Origin: Bin5 sp965218625
GTDB taxonomy: Bacteria > Chloroflexota > Anaerolineae > Caldilineales > Caldilineaceae
DNA: 64,000 bases
Direction: 5' to 3'
Assembly: GCA_965218625.1 (NCBI GenBank)
Contig: CBDCLG010000009.1
Span: 62,001-126,000 of the forward strand
In this document: positions 15,876 to 24,284 of the stretch, piece after piece
Layout: each line of letters begins with the position of its first letter
Position numbering within the stretch: position 1 is the first letter of the stretch
Notes under the pieces: generated by a model
Databases searched by the model: none
Seen by the model: only the letters and a program-made list of their open reading frames with translations
What the model was told of the DNA's origin: nothing
Translations under genes and position numbers: made by a program

Positions 15876-17495
15876 CTAATTCGGGTCGTACAGGAAGAAC
15901 CACTTTACGTTCAGATGTTCGTCGTAGCCGTCGGCCTTCATGCTGGCGATGGCGGCGTTGACGGGTTCGGTCCACTGGCTGCCCGGGGTGAAGATGAAGC
16001 CGAACTGTTCGGTGGCGAGGGCGTCGCCGACGATTTGGAGTTTTTCGGGGTTGGCGCCGATGTAGCCGCGTCCGGAGGCGGCGTCGACGAGGACGAGGTC
16101 GACGTCACCGGCGATGAGAGCCTGGACGGAGGCGCCGAAGCTGTCGAGCAGACGGATGCGGGGGTTGGTCTCGTCGCCGTCGAGGATGTCGTAGACTGCG
16201 GTGTAGAAACCTGTGGTGCCGGCCTGGGCGCCGACGAGGAGGTTTTCGTCGCTGGCGAAGGCATCTGGCGAGTCGAAGCGTGTTTCGTCGGCGCGCACGA
16301 GCATGAACTGCTGGCTGGTCATGTAGGGGTCGGAGAAGTCGACGACCTGGGCGCGTTCGGCGGTGATGGTGATGCCATCCATGCCGACATCGAACTGAGC
16401 GTCGGCGACGGCCTGGATCATGGCTTCCCAGGCGGTGACCTGCCAGTTGACGACGCAGTTGAGTCGGCGGCAGATTTCGTTGACGGCATCGTATTCCCAG
16501 CCGACGGCTTCGCCGCTGGCGGGGTCGATGAAGTTGAGGGGAATGTAGTCGTTGCCGGTTACAGCGACCAGCTCGGCGCCGCCCATGTCCGGCAATTGGT
16601 CGTAGACGTCGCCGGCGTTGGGATCGGTCAGGAAGAACCAGCGCGTGTTCAGATAGTCCAGGTAGCCGTCGGCCTTCATGCTGGCGATGGCGGCGCTGAA
16701 GGGTTCGGTCCAGTTGCTGCCCGGGGTGAAGATGAAGCCGAACTGTTCGGTGGCGAGGGCGTCGCCGACGATTTGGAGTTTTTCGGGGTTGGCGCCGATG
16801 TAGCCGCGTCCGGAGGCGGCGTCGACGAGGACGAGGTCGACGTCACCGGCGATGAGAGCCTGGACGGAGGCGCCGAAGCTGTCGAGCAGACGGATGCGGG
16901 GGTTGGCCTCGTCGCCGTCGAGGATGTCGTAGACAGCGGTGTAGAAACCGGTGGTGCCGGCCTGGGCGCCGACGAGGAGGTTTTCGTCGCTGGCGAAGGC
17001 ATCGGGCGAGTCGAAGCGTGTTTCGTCGGCGCGCACGAGCATGAACTGCTGGCTGTTCATGTAGGGGTCGGAGAAGTCGACGACCTGGGCGCGTTCGGCG
17101 GTGATGGTGATGCCATCCATGCCGACGTCGAACTGAGCGTCGGCGACGGCCTGGATCATGGCTTCCCAGGCGGTGACCTGCCAGTTGACGACGCAGTTGA
17201 GTCGGCGGCAGATTTCGTTGACGGCATCGTATTCCCAGCCGACGGCTTCGCCGCTGGCGGGGTCGATGAAGTTGAGTGGGATGTAGTCGTTGCCGGTTAC
17301 GGCGACCAGCTCGGCGCCGCCCATGTCCGGCAGTTCGTCGTAGACTACGTTTGCCGTTCCCGCCGCGGGGCGGTCATCTGTCTCCGGTCTGGCGCCGGCC
17401 GATTCCGGTGATGGAGCAACGCATGCGCTGAGGGCCAGGGCCAGCAACAACAGGACCGCTGCTATCCGGTTTGTATTCGCTGATTCTCGATTCAT
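15876..17495 (-). CDS. Amino-acid ABC substrate-binding lipoprotein with tandemly duplicated binding domain
   Basis: This solute-binding protein of family 3 (539 residues) has a lipoprotein signal: MNRESANTNR, a hydrophobic core, and the lipobox ALSAC with Cys at residue 25. GGAG precedes the ATG at 17495. After a short linker there are two near-identical copies of a whole ligand-binding domain, each about 246 residues, both beginning VYD(E/Q)LPDMGGAELV and ending WFF(L)xDPN. The DNA period is exactly 738 bp. Within the core only a few residues differ (for example N/T in YM(N/T)SQQF and A/T in GDE(A/T)NP), while the last 30 residues of the copies differ much more. The ligand is probably a polar amino acid. 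The permease follows downstream; no ATPase is visible. Confidence 0.92.
   Translation of the reverse strand: MNRESANTNRIAAVLLLLALALSACVAPSPESAGARPETDDRPAAGTANVVYDELPDMGGAELVAVTGNDYIPLNFIDPASGEAVGWEYDAVNEICRRLNCVVNWQVTAWEAMIQAVADAQFDVGMDGITITAERAQVVDFSDPYMNSQQFMLVRADETRFDSPDAFASDENLLVGAQAGTTGFYTAVYDILDGDEANPRIRLLDSFGASVQALIAGDVDLVLVDAASGRGYIGANPEKLQIVGDALATEQFGFIFTPGSNWTEPFSAAIASMKADGYLDYLNTRWFFLTDPNAGDVYDQLPDMGGAELVAVTGNDYIPLNFIDPASGEAVGWEYDAVNEICRRLNCVVNWQVTAWEAMIQAVADAQFDVGMDGITITAERAQVVDFSDPYMTSQQFMLVRADETRFDSPDAFASDENLLVGAQAGTTGFYTAVYDILDGDETNPRIRLLDSFGASVQALIAGDVDLVLVDAASGRGYIGANPEKLQIVGDALATEQFGFIFTPGSQWTEPVNAAIASMKADGYDEHLNVKWFFLYDPN
15880..17340 (-). repeat. 738-bp in-frame tandem duplication within the substrate-binding gene
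   Basis: Matching points in the two copies (for example TGCTGGCGAT at 15941 and 16679) are 738 bp apart, equal to 246 codons. Long runs are identical at the DNA level, including silent positions, so the duplication is recent or kept uniform by gene conversion. Assemblers may collapse or expand it. Confidence 0.9.
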
Positions 17496-17568
17496 GTCTT
17501 CTCCAAATGTGCAACACCCGGTGGTTGACCGGCGGGCGATTTCTTGCACGGCCACAGGGACTGAGCCT

Positions 17569-18450
17569 TTAGTAGGGCATCTGCCGTTTGGTGTAGGCGC
17601 GGCCGATGCGGGCCGTTTCCTCGTTGTGGCCGCCGATGGCACGTACGCCGCTGTCTATTTGGTCGGCGACGTTTTCGGGCGAAGCTCCCTGGAGAAAGGC
17701 GACGCCGTTGGCCTGGCAGGCCGCTTTCACCCGTTGACTTGCCTCCTGCATCTCTTGCGGCCACGGCTCGGGGCGGCGGCGGTAGCCGAGTGAGATGCTC
17801 AGGTCGCCGGGCCCCATTTCGGCGAAACCGATTCCTGGGACCGCCAGGATCTCTTCGATGCGCGGCAGGGCGGCCGCAGATTCGATTTTGAGGCCGAGCA
17901 ACAGCTCGCCTTCGGGATTGAGCGGCCAGGGTTCGGCCTTGTCGAGGTAGTCGGCGTAGTCCACGCCCCAGATGGCGGCGGCGCTCGGTTCCGAGCCGAC
18001 GCCGCGGCGGCCGACGCCCAGTCCGGCATCCACGCCGATGCGATTGATGGGGAAGCGGCAGCCTTCGACAAATGCGGCGACGGCTTCCGGTGTCTCTGCC
18101 TGGCAGAGCAGGATGCCGTGGACGCCGCGCGCCAGAATCTGGCGGAACTGCCAGCTGTTGTAGCGAACGATGTCGGCGGAGGTCCCCTCGACCGGCGCTT
18201 CGACGATCACTGCGGGCGTCCTGTGTCCACTGGGGGCTGGACCGCCTTCGACCATTCCCTCCATGTAACTCTCGAGGCCGCCCATGTCGAACGAGCCGTG
18301 CTCCATGCCCACGTTGATGTAATCGGCCCAGGTTGCGGCGTCTTCGCGGCCCTGTGCGTTCGTCAGCACGTGGCCGGTATGCGCGCCGACGTAGTAGATC
18401 GGCTGACCTTGCTCCAGCAGCTCGATTGCACGATTCACACGCTTTGCCAT
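17569..18450 (-). CDS. HpcH/HpaI aldolase/citrate lyase family protein
   Basis: The 293-residue protein belongs to the class II metal-dependent aldolases that cleave 4-hydroxy-2-oxo acids. Visible features are an early IYYVGAHTGHV segment, and VHGILLCQAETPEAVAAFVEGCRFP, which matches the family's GI-x-x-P-x-x-x-x-xE region. LLLGLKIESAAALPRIEEILAVPGIGFAEMGPGDLSISLG holds the metal-binding Glu and the G-P-x-D-L-S motif. GGAG lies before the ATG. It is 73 nt upstream of the ABC substrate-binding gene on the same strand and likely in one transcript with the cupin gene. The substrate is unknown. Confidence 0.88.
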   Translation of the reverse strand: MAKRVNRAIELLEQGQPIYYVGAHTGHVLTNAQGREDAATWADYINVGMEHGSFDMGGLESYMEGMVEGGPAPSGHRTPAVIVEAPVEGTSADIVRYNSWQFRQILARGVHGILLCQAETPEAVAAFVEGCRFPINRIGVDAGLGVGRRGVGSEPSAAAIWGVDYADYLDKAEPWPLNPEGELLLGLKIESAAALPRIEEILAVPGIGFAEMGPGDLSISLGYRRRPEPWPQEMQEASQRVKAACQANGVAFLQGASPENVADQIDSGVRAIGGHNEETARIGRAYTKRQMPY

Positions 18451-18490
18451 GTTTTTTCTCCGGTGGGGCGGCGGATGCCGCAGTTTTTCT

Positions 18491-19141
18491 CTAGCCGTCT
18501 TCCTCGTCGCGGCAATCTACGTTCAGCCAGCCGGAACGAAAGGGTTGCGCCGAATCGGTCTCCGGGTCGAAGCGATGGCGCCAGATGCAGCCGTTGTCAT
18601 TTCCAAGCAGGTGGAGCGAGACTGAAGTTTCGGCGCTCGTTGTGCGGACGCGGTGGATGTCGTTTTCGGGGAGCAGCTCGTAGAAGTCCCCCGGCCGCAA
18701 AGTCTGTCGCAGGGCCAGCGCCAGTTTGGCGTGCGACTCATCGCGCCCGTCATCGCGCCGCGTGAAGACCTCCTCCTCCTGCTCGCCTTTGTACAGCCCC
18801 ACCAGTCCCCAGGCCAGGTGATCGTGTACGGGTGTCTGCGCGCCGGGGGGCACGACCAGGGCGGAAAAGGCAAGGCCGCCGTCGCCGGCGCGATAGAGGA
18901 GCCACATGCCGATTCCGCCCCCCATTCCGCTTTCTGCGGAGGGTCGCTGAAACTTCGGCGGGAGCCAGTCCGGGTCGGAGAGCAACTCGACAAAGTGGGG
19001 GCGGATTGCGGCCACGATTTTGTGGGGATCGGGTTCGCGGGCGCGCGTCGCGTTGACCGTGCCGATGAAACGGCGCAATTGGGGATTGTCGAGCAGCCAT
19101 TCGCTGGCTCTGGGCCTGGTCGGGCTTTCTCTGTTCGTCAT
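18491..19141 (-). CDS. Cupin-fold protein, cysteine dioxygenase-like
   Basis: The 216-residue protein carries a cupin metal site: PVHDHLAWGLVGLYKGEQEEEVF (H-x-H with a downstream Glu) and a distal histidine in IHRVRTTSAETSVSLHLLG. This pattern matches the predicted metal-dependent enzymes of the double-stranded beta-helix superfamily related to cysteine dioxygenase. GDFYELLPENDIHRV is the loop between the two motifs. It starts the cupin-aldolase-SBP-permease run on the minus strand, with 40 nt to the aldolase. The joint context suggests oxidative breakdown of a small carboxylic or sulfur compound; the exact substrate is not visible. Confidence 0.8.
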   Translation of the reverse strand: MTNRESPTRPRASEWLLDNPQLRRFIGTVNATRAREPDPHKIVAAIRPHFVELLSDPDWLPPKFQRPSAESGMGGGIGMWLLYRAGDGGLAFSALVVPPGAQTPVHDHLAWGLVGLYKGEQEEEVFTRRDDGRDESHAKLALALRQTLRPGDFYELLPENDIHRVRTTSAETSVSLHLLGNDNGCIWRHRFDPETDSAQPFRSGWLNVDCRDEEDG

Positions 19142-19240
19142 GCCGATTCCTCCACAGTCGGCTTCTCAAGGGCGATTCGGGCGTGAGGAGTGGTGCAAGA
19201 TAGTTGTCCCTCCGGACCGGAACTGTCCTTTGCAGTCTGA

Positions 19241-19738
19241 TTATTCGCTTGTACTGTTCTGAGGAGGCTGAAGAGACTGCGGTACGGGAGCCAGGAGTTG
19301 CGATGAAGACTGGTTTTTCCTGCTGTATACAAATACGCCGGCCAAAAGGGCAAGTCCGCCGGCCCCGATTATTCCGCCTGCTAACTGTAGGCCCAAAAAA
19401 GCGGCAGTAATTCCTGCGAAAAGCCCAAGCAGTGCGAGGATAAACCCGAAGAGTTGTCCTCGTCGTTCGAGATTCTGATTGTTGAGAATGATCTCTCTGT
19501 TGTTCTCGATGACGGCCCTTTCAACGGCGTGATCGTGCGTCTGCTGCCTCTCGAAGATCTCAATGAATCGTATAGGAAAGCCGGGATCAATTTCTGCGTA
19601 TTCTTTCATCAGCGCCGGCGGGGGAATGGGCCCTGAGAATAAAGAAGCGGAAATGGACGGGCGATCTTCGGGAGTCTCCTCGTATTCGTCAGCAGGGAAG
19701 TGTTCGTCTTCGGGCGGGAGGGCGGGGGGATTCTCCAT
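19241..19738 (-). CDS. DUF2335 membrane protein
   Basis: The 165-residue protein has the DUF2335 signature: FSGPIPPPALMKEYAEIDPGFPIRFIEIFERQQTHDHAVE, then two adjacent membrane helices (LFGFILALLGLFAGITAAFLGLQLAGG and IIGAGGLALLAGVFVYSR). The N-terminus is acidic and proline-rich, and the C-terminus is polar. The family is found across bacteria, often in mobile or accessory regions, and has no known function. No strong ribosome binding site was seen. It stands apart from the cupin gene by 99 nt and borders a gene-poor stretch. Confidence 0.75.
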   Translation of the reverse strand: MENPPALPPEDEHFPADEYEETPEDRPSISASLFSGPIPPPALMKEYAEIDPGFPIRFIEIFERQQTHDHAVERAVIENNREIILNNQNLERRGQLFGFILALLGLFAGITAAFLGLQLAGGIIGAGGLALLAGVFVYSRKNQSSSQLLAPVPQSLQPPQNSTSE

Positions 19739-20585
19739 CAGTCTGAATTGATACCACCTCTAAGTTTACTTCTGTGCCGTCCCGAGTGCCCTTTGCCAGG
19801 TATGCGAAAGTCTATTGGCGGTTTCAGATCGGGAGCCGATCCTGCCACGCCTGATGACGGGACTTGGGCCGGGAAATAACACGGCGACTGATCCGGCGCC
19901 GCGCAGGAAGGAATCGCGCCGCATCTTGCTCGAATTCCGGAGCTTGGTGAAGACGTGAACAGGCTGTGATTGGGCAGGCTGCTTGTGCTCTTTCATCTCT
20001 CTCTCCCTTTCCATCCGTGCCTCCGAGTCCCGCTGCGGCCTCAATTCAACCCGGTGCGAGAGTATCGTTACTATAGCACCAGATCTGAATGGTAGCAATT
20101 CTTCCCGCCGAATCTGGGGCAGCTCCCTTTTGGGTGGCAATCGTCTGTCGGGGATTTGATGCCAGCGGCGGCTGGAACTGTTTTCGGGCTTTTGGGAGAT
20201 GCACAGGGCTGGCACAAGGCCTGCCCCTACGGCGGCCGCGGCGTTCGTTGAATTGGGGCGGGCGGCGCGATGGGCTGCAGGTAGCGGAGGGCTGCTCTGA
20301 CCCTATACTCGGGTGGGGCGTACATCAGGGGACGTTGCGGGAAATCCCCCCGCACAAGGGAGGACCTGAGGCCCGACCGCCCGTCAGGATTCAGGAAAGG
20401 GAATGCCTCTACTCTGCCAGTGCATGGGGGGTGGACCGGCCAAGACTTCGCGGCCCCCCGAGGCAAGGGAATCCGCACCCCAGTTTTGGACAGTTGCCGG
20501 CCGAATCAAGACACTGTTTCAGGGCAATTCTTGGGTCGAAAGGAGCTGCTCGTCTACTGTTGTCGCACTCCCGGATTTGACTATT
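19739..20585. other. Gene-poor stretch, about 850 bp
   Basis: Apart from the short Tat-like fragment at 19766-19996 no reading frame here looks like protein: long frames on both strands have odd composition, no domain and no binding site. I saw no tRNA, no flanking repeats and no insertion-sequence ends. It may be eroded sequence between two accessory genes. Confidence 0.5.
19766..19996 (-). pseudogene. Possible remnant of a Tat-exported protein
   Basis: An ATG at 19996 with GGGAG immediately upstream opens a 76-codon frame. The middle reads SKMRRDSFLRGAGSVAVLFPG, a twin-arginine-like signal (R-R-x-S-F-L) with a short hydrophobic run. What follows (IRRGRIGSRSETANRLSHTW) is polar and unlike any mature exported protein I know. 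This fits the 5' end of a substrate-binding or periplasmic enzyme gene whose remainder is lost. It could also be chance. Confidence 0.3.
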
Positions 20586-21506
20586 CTACGAGTCATTCTC
20601 CTCGGCCGGCGGGGCTACCTCGAACTGTGCGAAGTGGAAGAACTCCGCCGGCTCGACATCGCTGCTTTCGTCCAGATAGCGGTTCTGCTGCTCTTCCGGC
20701 GGCATCATCTCGACCTCTTTGTAACCATATCTCGTCAGCAGATCGTTCAAAGACTGGGGTGTGAAGTCTGTCAACATCGGTTCGCCTCTGCGGGCAACGA
20801 AGCCCTCCATCTTTTCGGCCAGTGTTCTCCATTCGCCGGACATCATGTGCTTTGCGATTTTGAAGTCGAAGACGAGGCGGGTGCCGGGCGCGGACATGGC
20901 GGCAACTCGTTCGAGGGTATCGCGGATGGCCTCCTGGGTGAGGTAGTAGGTGACGCCCAGCCAGGAGAAAAAGGCCGGGGTCTGTGAATCGAAGCCGGCT
21001 TTCGACAGCTCCTGGTCGAGCCGGTCATTCTCGAAGTCGACCGGCACAAAGGTATGGTTGGAGGGAAGGTCCTCGTTGGCCTTCAAAATGCGCTGCCGCT
21101 TGACTTCCTGGGTGACAGGGTGGTCGACCTCAAAGACATGCAGCTTGTCGGCCAGGTCCTTGTGGCGCAAGGTAAAAGTATCGAAGCCGGCACCGAGAAT
21201 CACATACTGGTTGATGCCTTGTTCCATCGCCTCCAGGAGCTGGTCTTCGGTGTAGCGCGCCCGGAGGACGACCGCGGGGTAGACCGGGCGGTATACGCCC
21301 AGAATCACGTCGCCGACGAGCCACTTAAGTGGGAGGTAGGAGGCGACCGCGTGCCAGAAAGGTGGCAGCATTTGCAGCGCGTAGTCGTCTTCAAAGATTT
21401 GTGTCTCGTGAAAGCGCCGATGGACGGCGCGTATTGTCGCCACCAGAACAGCGGTCGTGCTGGAGCTCTTAGAACGGTTGCGGGATGAGTCGCTCGTCGT
21501 CGACAT
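20586..21506 (-). CDS. Class I SAM-dependent methyltransferase, leucine carboxyl methyltransferase family
   Basis: The 306-residue protein matches the LCMT/TIGR00027-type family. RARYTEDQLLEAMEQGINQYVILGAGFDTFTLR is the SAM-binding GAGFDT motif with its usual upstream R-T/Y-x-x-D segment. It continues with HVFEVDHPVTQEVKRQRI (acidic loop) and FFSWLGVTYYLTQEAI (motif after strand 4). A hydrophobic segment near residues 45-75 includes PPFWHAVASYLPLKWLVGDVILGVY. Such enzymes methylate small acids or natural products. The gene is divergent from the aldo/keto reductase with a 206-nt gap and has no obvious pathway partner. Confidence 0.88.
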   Translation of the reverse strand: MSTTSDSSRNRSKSSSTTAVLVATIRAVHRRFHETQIFEDDYALQMLPPFWHAVASYLPLKWLVGDVILGVYRPVYPAVVLRARYTEDQLLEAMEQGINQYVILGAGFDTFTLRHKDLADKLHVFEVDHPVTQEVKRQRILKANEDLPSNHTFVPVDFENDRLDQELSKAGFDSQTPAFFSWLGVTYYLTQEAIRDTLERVAAMSAPGTRLVFDFKIAKHMMSGEWRTLAEKMEGFVARRGEPMLTDFTPQSLNDLLTRYGYKEVEMMPPEEQQNRYLDESSDVEPAEFFHFAQFEVAPPAEENDS

Positions 21507-21712
21507 GATGCCAGCTCTCCTTGACTTTGCAGCCCGGCTGCTCTTGCGCCCAGTGCGGTGGGTTTGGCCCCGGCGCGTCGTGCCGATGGTCTCCTTTGTT
21601 CGGAATGGTATCAGGCGTTGCTTTTATAGTAACATATTGCAAGCGCTGAATTCAATCGATCGGCAGAAATCGCGGCATGGAAATAATCCCAAGTGCGCCA
21701 GGAGGAGATCCG

Positions 21713-22735
21713 ATGGCCAGTATTCCGTTAAGAGAGATCGGCAGCACGGGCAGTTCGGTGACCGAGTTCGGGTTGGGCACGGCGCCGCTCGGCGACCTCT
21801 TCGTAGCGCTCAGCGAGGAGGAGGCGCAGGGCGTGCTGCAGGCTGCCTGGGATGTCGGCGTGCGTTACTATGACACGTCACCATTCTACGGCAACGGCAA
21901 GAGTGAGCACCGGGTCGGCCATTTTCTGCGCCAGCAGCCGCGCAATGAATTCGTGCTCTCGACCAAGGTCGGGCGGGTCTTCAAGGCGGCGCGCGACCCC
22001 AACTGCTTCGAGAGCGACGATTTCGTCGGCGCCCTGCCGTTCGACTTCACCGTCGATTACAGCTACGACGGCATCATGCGCTCTTACGAAGACAGCCTGC
22101 ACAGGCTCAGTCTGCCTTCGATCGATCTGCTGGTTATCCACGACCTCGACTTCTACTTTTACGAGACCGAGGCCCGGGTCAACGCCTATCTCAACCAGCT
22201 TTTCACGAGCGGGTGGCGCGCGCTCGACGAGCTGCGCCGTTACGGGCTGGTCAAGGGAGTCGGGGCGGGCATCAATGAGTTGGGGATGATCCCCCGTTTT
22301 CTTAATCTGGTCGACCTGGACTTTTTCCTGGTCGCTTACGGGTACAATCTGTTGACGCAGGCGATGCTGGCCGAGGAGTTCCCCCTCTGCGAAGAGCGCG
22401 GCATCAGCGTCATCATCGGCGCGGTCTTCGCCTCCGGGATTCTGGCCACGGGCGCGGTGCCTGGGGCCCGCTATTTCTACGCACCGGCATCGCAGGAGTT
22501 GATGGACAAGACGGACCGCATCGAAGAGGTCTGCCGGCAGCACGGGACGCGGCTCCCCTGCGCCGCGCTCCAGTTTTTGCTGGCAAATCCGGTTGTGGCG
22601 GCCATTATTCCCGGCGCGCTCGAAGCGGCCCACGTACAGACCAACTACGGTCTGCTGCAGGAGCCGATTCCGGCGGAACTGTGGCGTACGCTTAAGTCCG
22701 AAGGGCTACTTCACGAGGATGCGCCCACGCCCTGA
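21713..22735 (+). CDS. Aldo/keto reductase
   Basis: This NAD(P)H-dependent oxidoreductase has the (beta/alpha)8 barrel of the AKR family. The ATG at 21713 follows an AGGAGGAG and gives 340 residues. Catalytic-site landmarks are GVRYYDTSPFYGNGKSEHRVGHFL (Asp and Tyr), STKVGRVF (Lys), and IDLLVIHDLD (His). The sequence resembles the L-fucose/D-threo-aldose 1-dehydrogenase subgroup, which oxidises sugars at C1. The substrate remains uncertain. The gene is monocistronic, convergent with nuoN and only 4 nt from its end. Confidence 0.9.
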   Translation: MASIPLREIGSTGSSVTEFGLGTAPLGDLFVALSEEEAQGVLQAAWDVGVRYYDTSPFYGNGKSEHRVGHFLRQQPRNEFVLSTKVGRVFKAARDPNCFESDDFVGALPFDFTVDYSYDGIMRSYEDSLHRLSLPSIDLLVIHDLDFYFYETEARVNAYLNQLFTSGWRALDELRRYGLVKGVGAGINELGMIPRFLNLVDLDFFLVAYGYNLLTQAMLAEEFPLCEERGISVIIGAVFASGILATGAVPGARYFYAPASQELMDKTDRIEEVCRQHGTRLPCAALQFLLANPVVAAIIPGALEAAHVQTNYGLLQEPIPAELWRTLKSEGLLHEDAPTP

Positions 22736-22739
22736 GCGC

Positions 22740-24263
22740 CTAGGGGACAACTGAGAGCAGTTGTACCGAAGCGTTGCTGACCCAGTCGATAACCGGGCTG
22801 GGGTAGACTCCTATCCAGACGGTGGTGACCGCGCAGATGAGAAGGCTGGTCTGCAGCGCCATCGGCACGTCGAGCGGCTGGTCCTCCTCCTCTTCTTCTG
22901 TGAAGAACATTGCCCGAATGACCCTCAGGTAGTAGAAGGCGGCAATTCCGGCGTTGATCATACCTATGGCGGCCAGCCAGAAGTACTGGCGCTGTATGGC
23001 GGCGCCGAAGACGAACGCCTTACCGAGGAAGCCGCCTGTGGCGGGGATGCCGGTCAGGCTGAGCAGAAAGACGGTAAACATCACGGCCAGCCACGGCGCG
23101 CGTTTGATCAGGCCGCGGTAGGCGTTGATGTGGGTGCTGTCGACCGTCTCCTCCAGCGCCATGACGACGAGGAAGGCGCCGACGTTGGTAAACAGGTAGG
23201 CGAAGAGATAGAGCAGCACGCCGTTGAGGCCGTCCATCGCGCTGGACGAGGCCGACGTTACCGCCACGAGCCCCATGAGGATGTAACCGGCCTGGGCTAC
23301 CGAGCTGTAGGCCAGCATGCGCTTGACACTGCTCTGGCGCAGGGCGGCCAGGTTGCCCATGGTCATGGTGATGATGCTGAAGGCGGCCAGGACGGGCACC
23401 CAGTTGACCTCGAAGGAGGCCATGCCTACGACAAAAAAGCGTGCCAGGACAGCGAAGGCCGCGGCTTTCGAAGCGGTTGACAGGTAGGTGGCGACCGGGG
23501 TTGGAGAGCCGTCGTAGGTGTCGGGCGCCCACTGGTAGAAGGGGGCCAGGCTTGCCTTGAAACCCAGCCCGGCCAGCACGAGAAGCATCGCCGGCAAGGC
23601 GGCAAAGGCCAGTCCGCTCACCACCGTTGAATCGCCCATGATCTCGCCGAAGGCGGCGGCAATGTCGTGAATATAGAGGGAGCCGGTTGCGCCGTAGAGC
23701 AGGCTGATGCCGTAGAGCATTACGGCCGAGGCGATCGACCCGTAGAGGAAGTACTTGAGGCCGGCCTCGTTGCTGCGGCGGTTGTCGCGCAGGAAACCGG
23801 CCAGCATGTAGCTGGTGATTGACAGGAACTCGATGGCGAGATAGACCAGGACCAGGTTGTTGGCGCTGGCGGCGATGCTCATCGCCAGGCTGACCATGAG
23901 GAAGAAGGTCCAGAATTCGCCCTGATTGCCGGAGCGGCGGTTCATGTAGCGGCCGCCGGCGATGGCGGTCAGGATCATGCCGGCGAAGACGGTGACCTTG
24001 ATGAAGCTGCCGAAGTTGTCGATGGTCATCATCGAGAAGGCGATTTTCGGCACCGGTTCCTGATTGGCTTCGGAGATTTCGGAGATATTCAGCTGCAGCA
24101 CGACGGCCACCAGGGCAGCGCCCAGGAAGAGGGCGGCCAGCGCCATGTAACTGAGACCGGATTTCTTGCCGACGCCGGGATCGTAGACCAGGTCCAGGCA
24201 GAAGATGAACAGGCCGCCGATCAGAAGTATGATTTCGGGTGCGATTAGACCTAGGTCGCCCAC
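22740..24263 (-). CDS. nuoN: NADH-quinone oxidoreductase subunit N, membrane-arm operon
   Basis: NuoN is one of three antiporter-like proton-pumping subunits of complex I. The 507-residue product starts at GTG 24263 with TGGAGAG upstream. It has about 14 predicted helices, the family motif SNEAGLKYFLYGSIASAVMLYG, the pumping-channel segment FKASLAPFYQWAPDTYDGSPTPVATYLSTASKAAAF, and KRMLAYSSVAQAGYILMG. The last gene of the minus operon, it follows nuoM by 21 nt. It is diverged from the plus-operon nuoN (478 residues). Confidence 0.95.
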   Translation of the reverse strand: MGDLGLIAPEIILLIGGLFIFCLDLVYDPGVGKKSGLSYMALAALFLGAALVAVVLQLNISEISEANQEPVPKIAFSMMTIDNFGSFIKVTVFAGMILTAIAGGRYMNRRSGNQGEFWTFFLMVSLAMSIAASANNLVLVYLAIEFLSITSYMLAGFLRDNRRSNEAGLKYFLYGSIASAVMLYGISLLYGATGSLYIHDIAAAFGEIMGDSTVVSGLAFAALPAMLLVLAGLGFKASLAPFYQWAPDTYDGSPTPVATYLSTASKAAAFAVLARFFVVGMASFEVNWVPVLAAFSIITMTMGNLAALRQSSVKRMLAYSSVAQAGYILMGLVAVTSASSSAMDGLNGVLLYLFAYLFTNVGAFLVVMALEETVDSTHINAYRGLIKRAPWLAVMFTVFLLSLTGIPATGGFLGKAFVFGAAIQRQYFWLAAIGMINAGIAAFYYLRVIRAMFFTEEEEEDQPLDVPMALQTSLLICAVTTVWIGVYPSPVIDWVSNASVQLLSVVP

Positions 24264-24284
24264 CAGTTGCTCTCCATTCAGCTA

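Noticed and set aside
15717..17411. 564-codon plus-strand frame, with internal repeats
   Set aside because: It is antisense to the duplicated substrate-binding gene and its repeats are the mirror of that duplication.
20089..20580. 163-codon plus-strand frame in the gene-poor stretch
   Set aside because: No domain, no binding site and an Arg/Gly/Pro-rich composition typical of noncoding GC-rich DNA.
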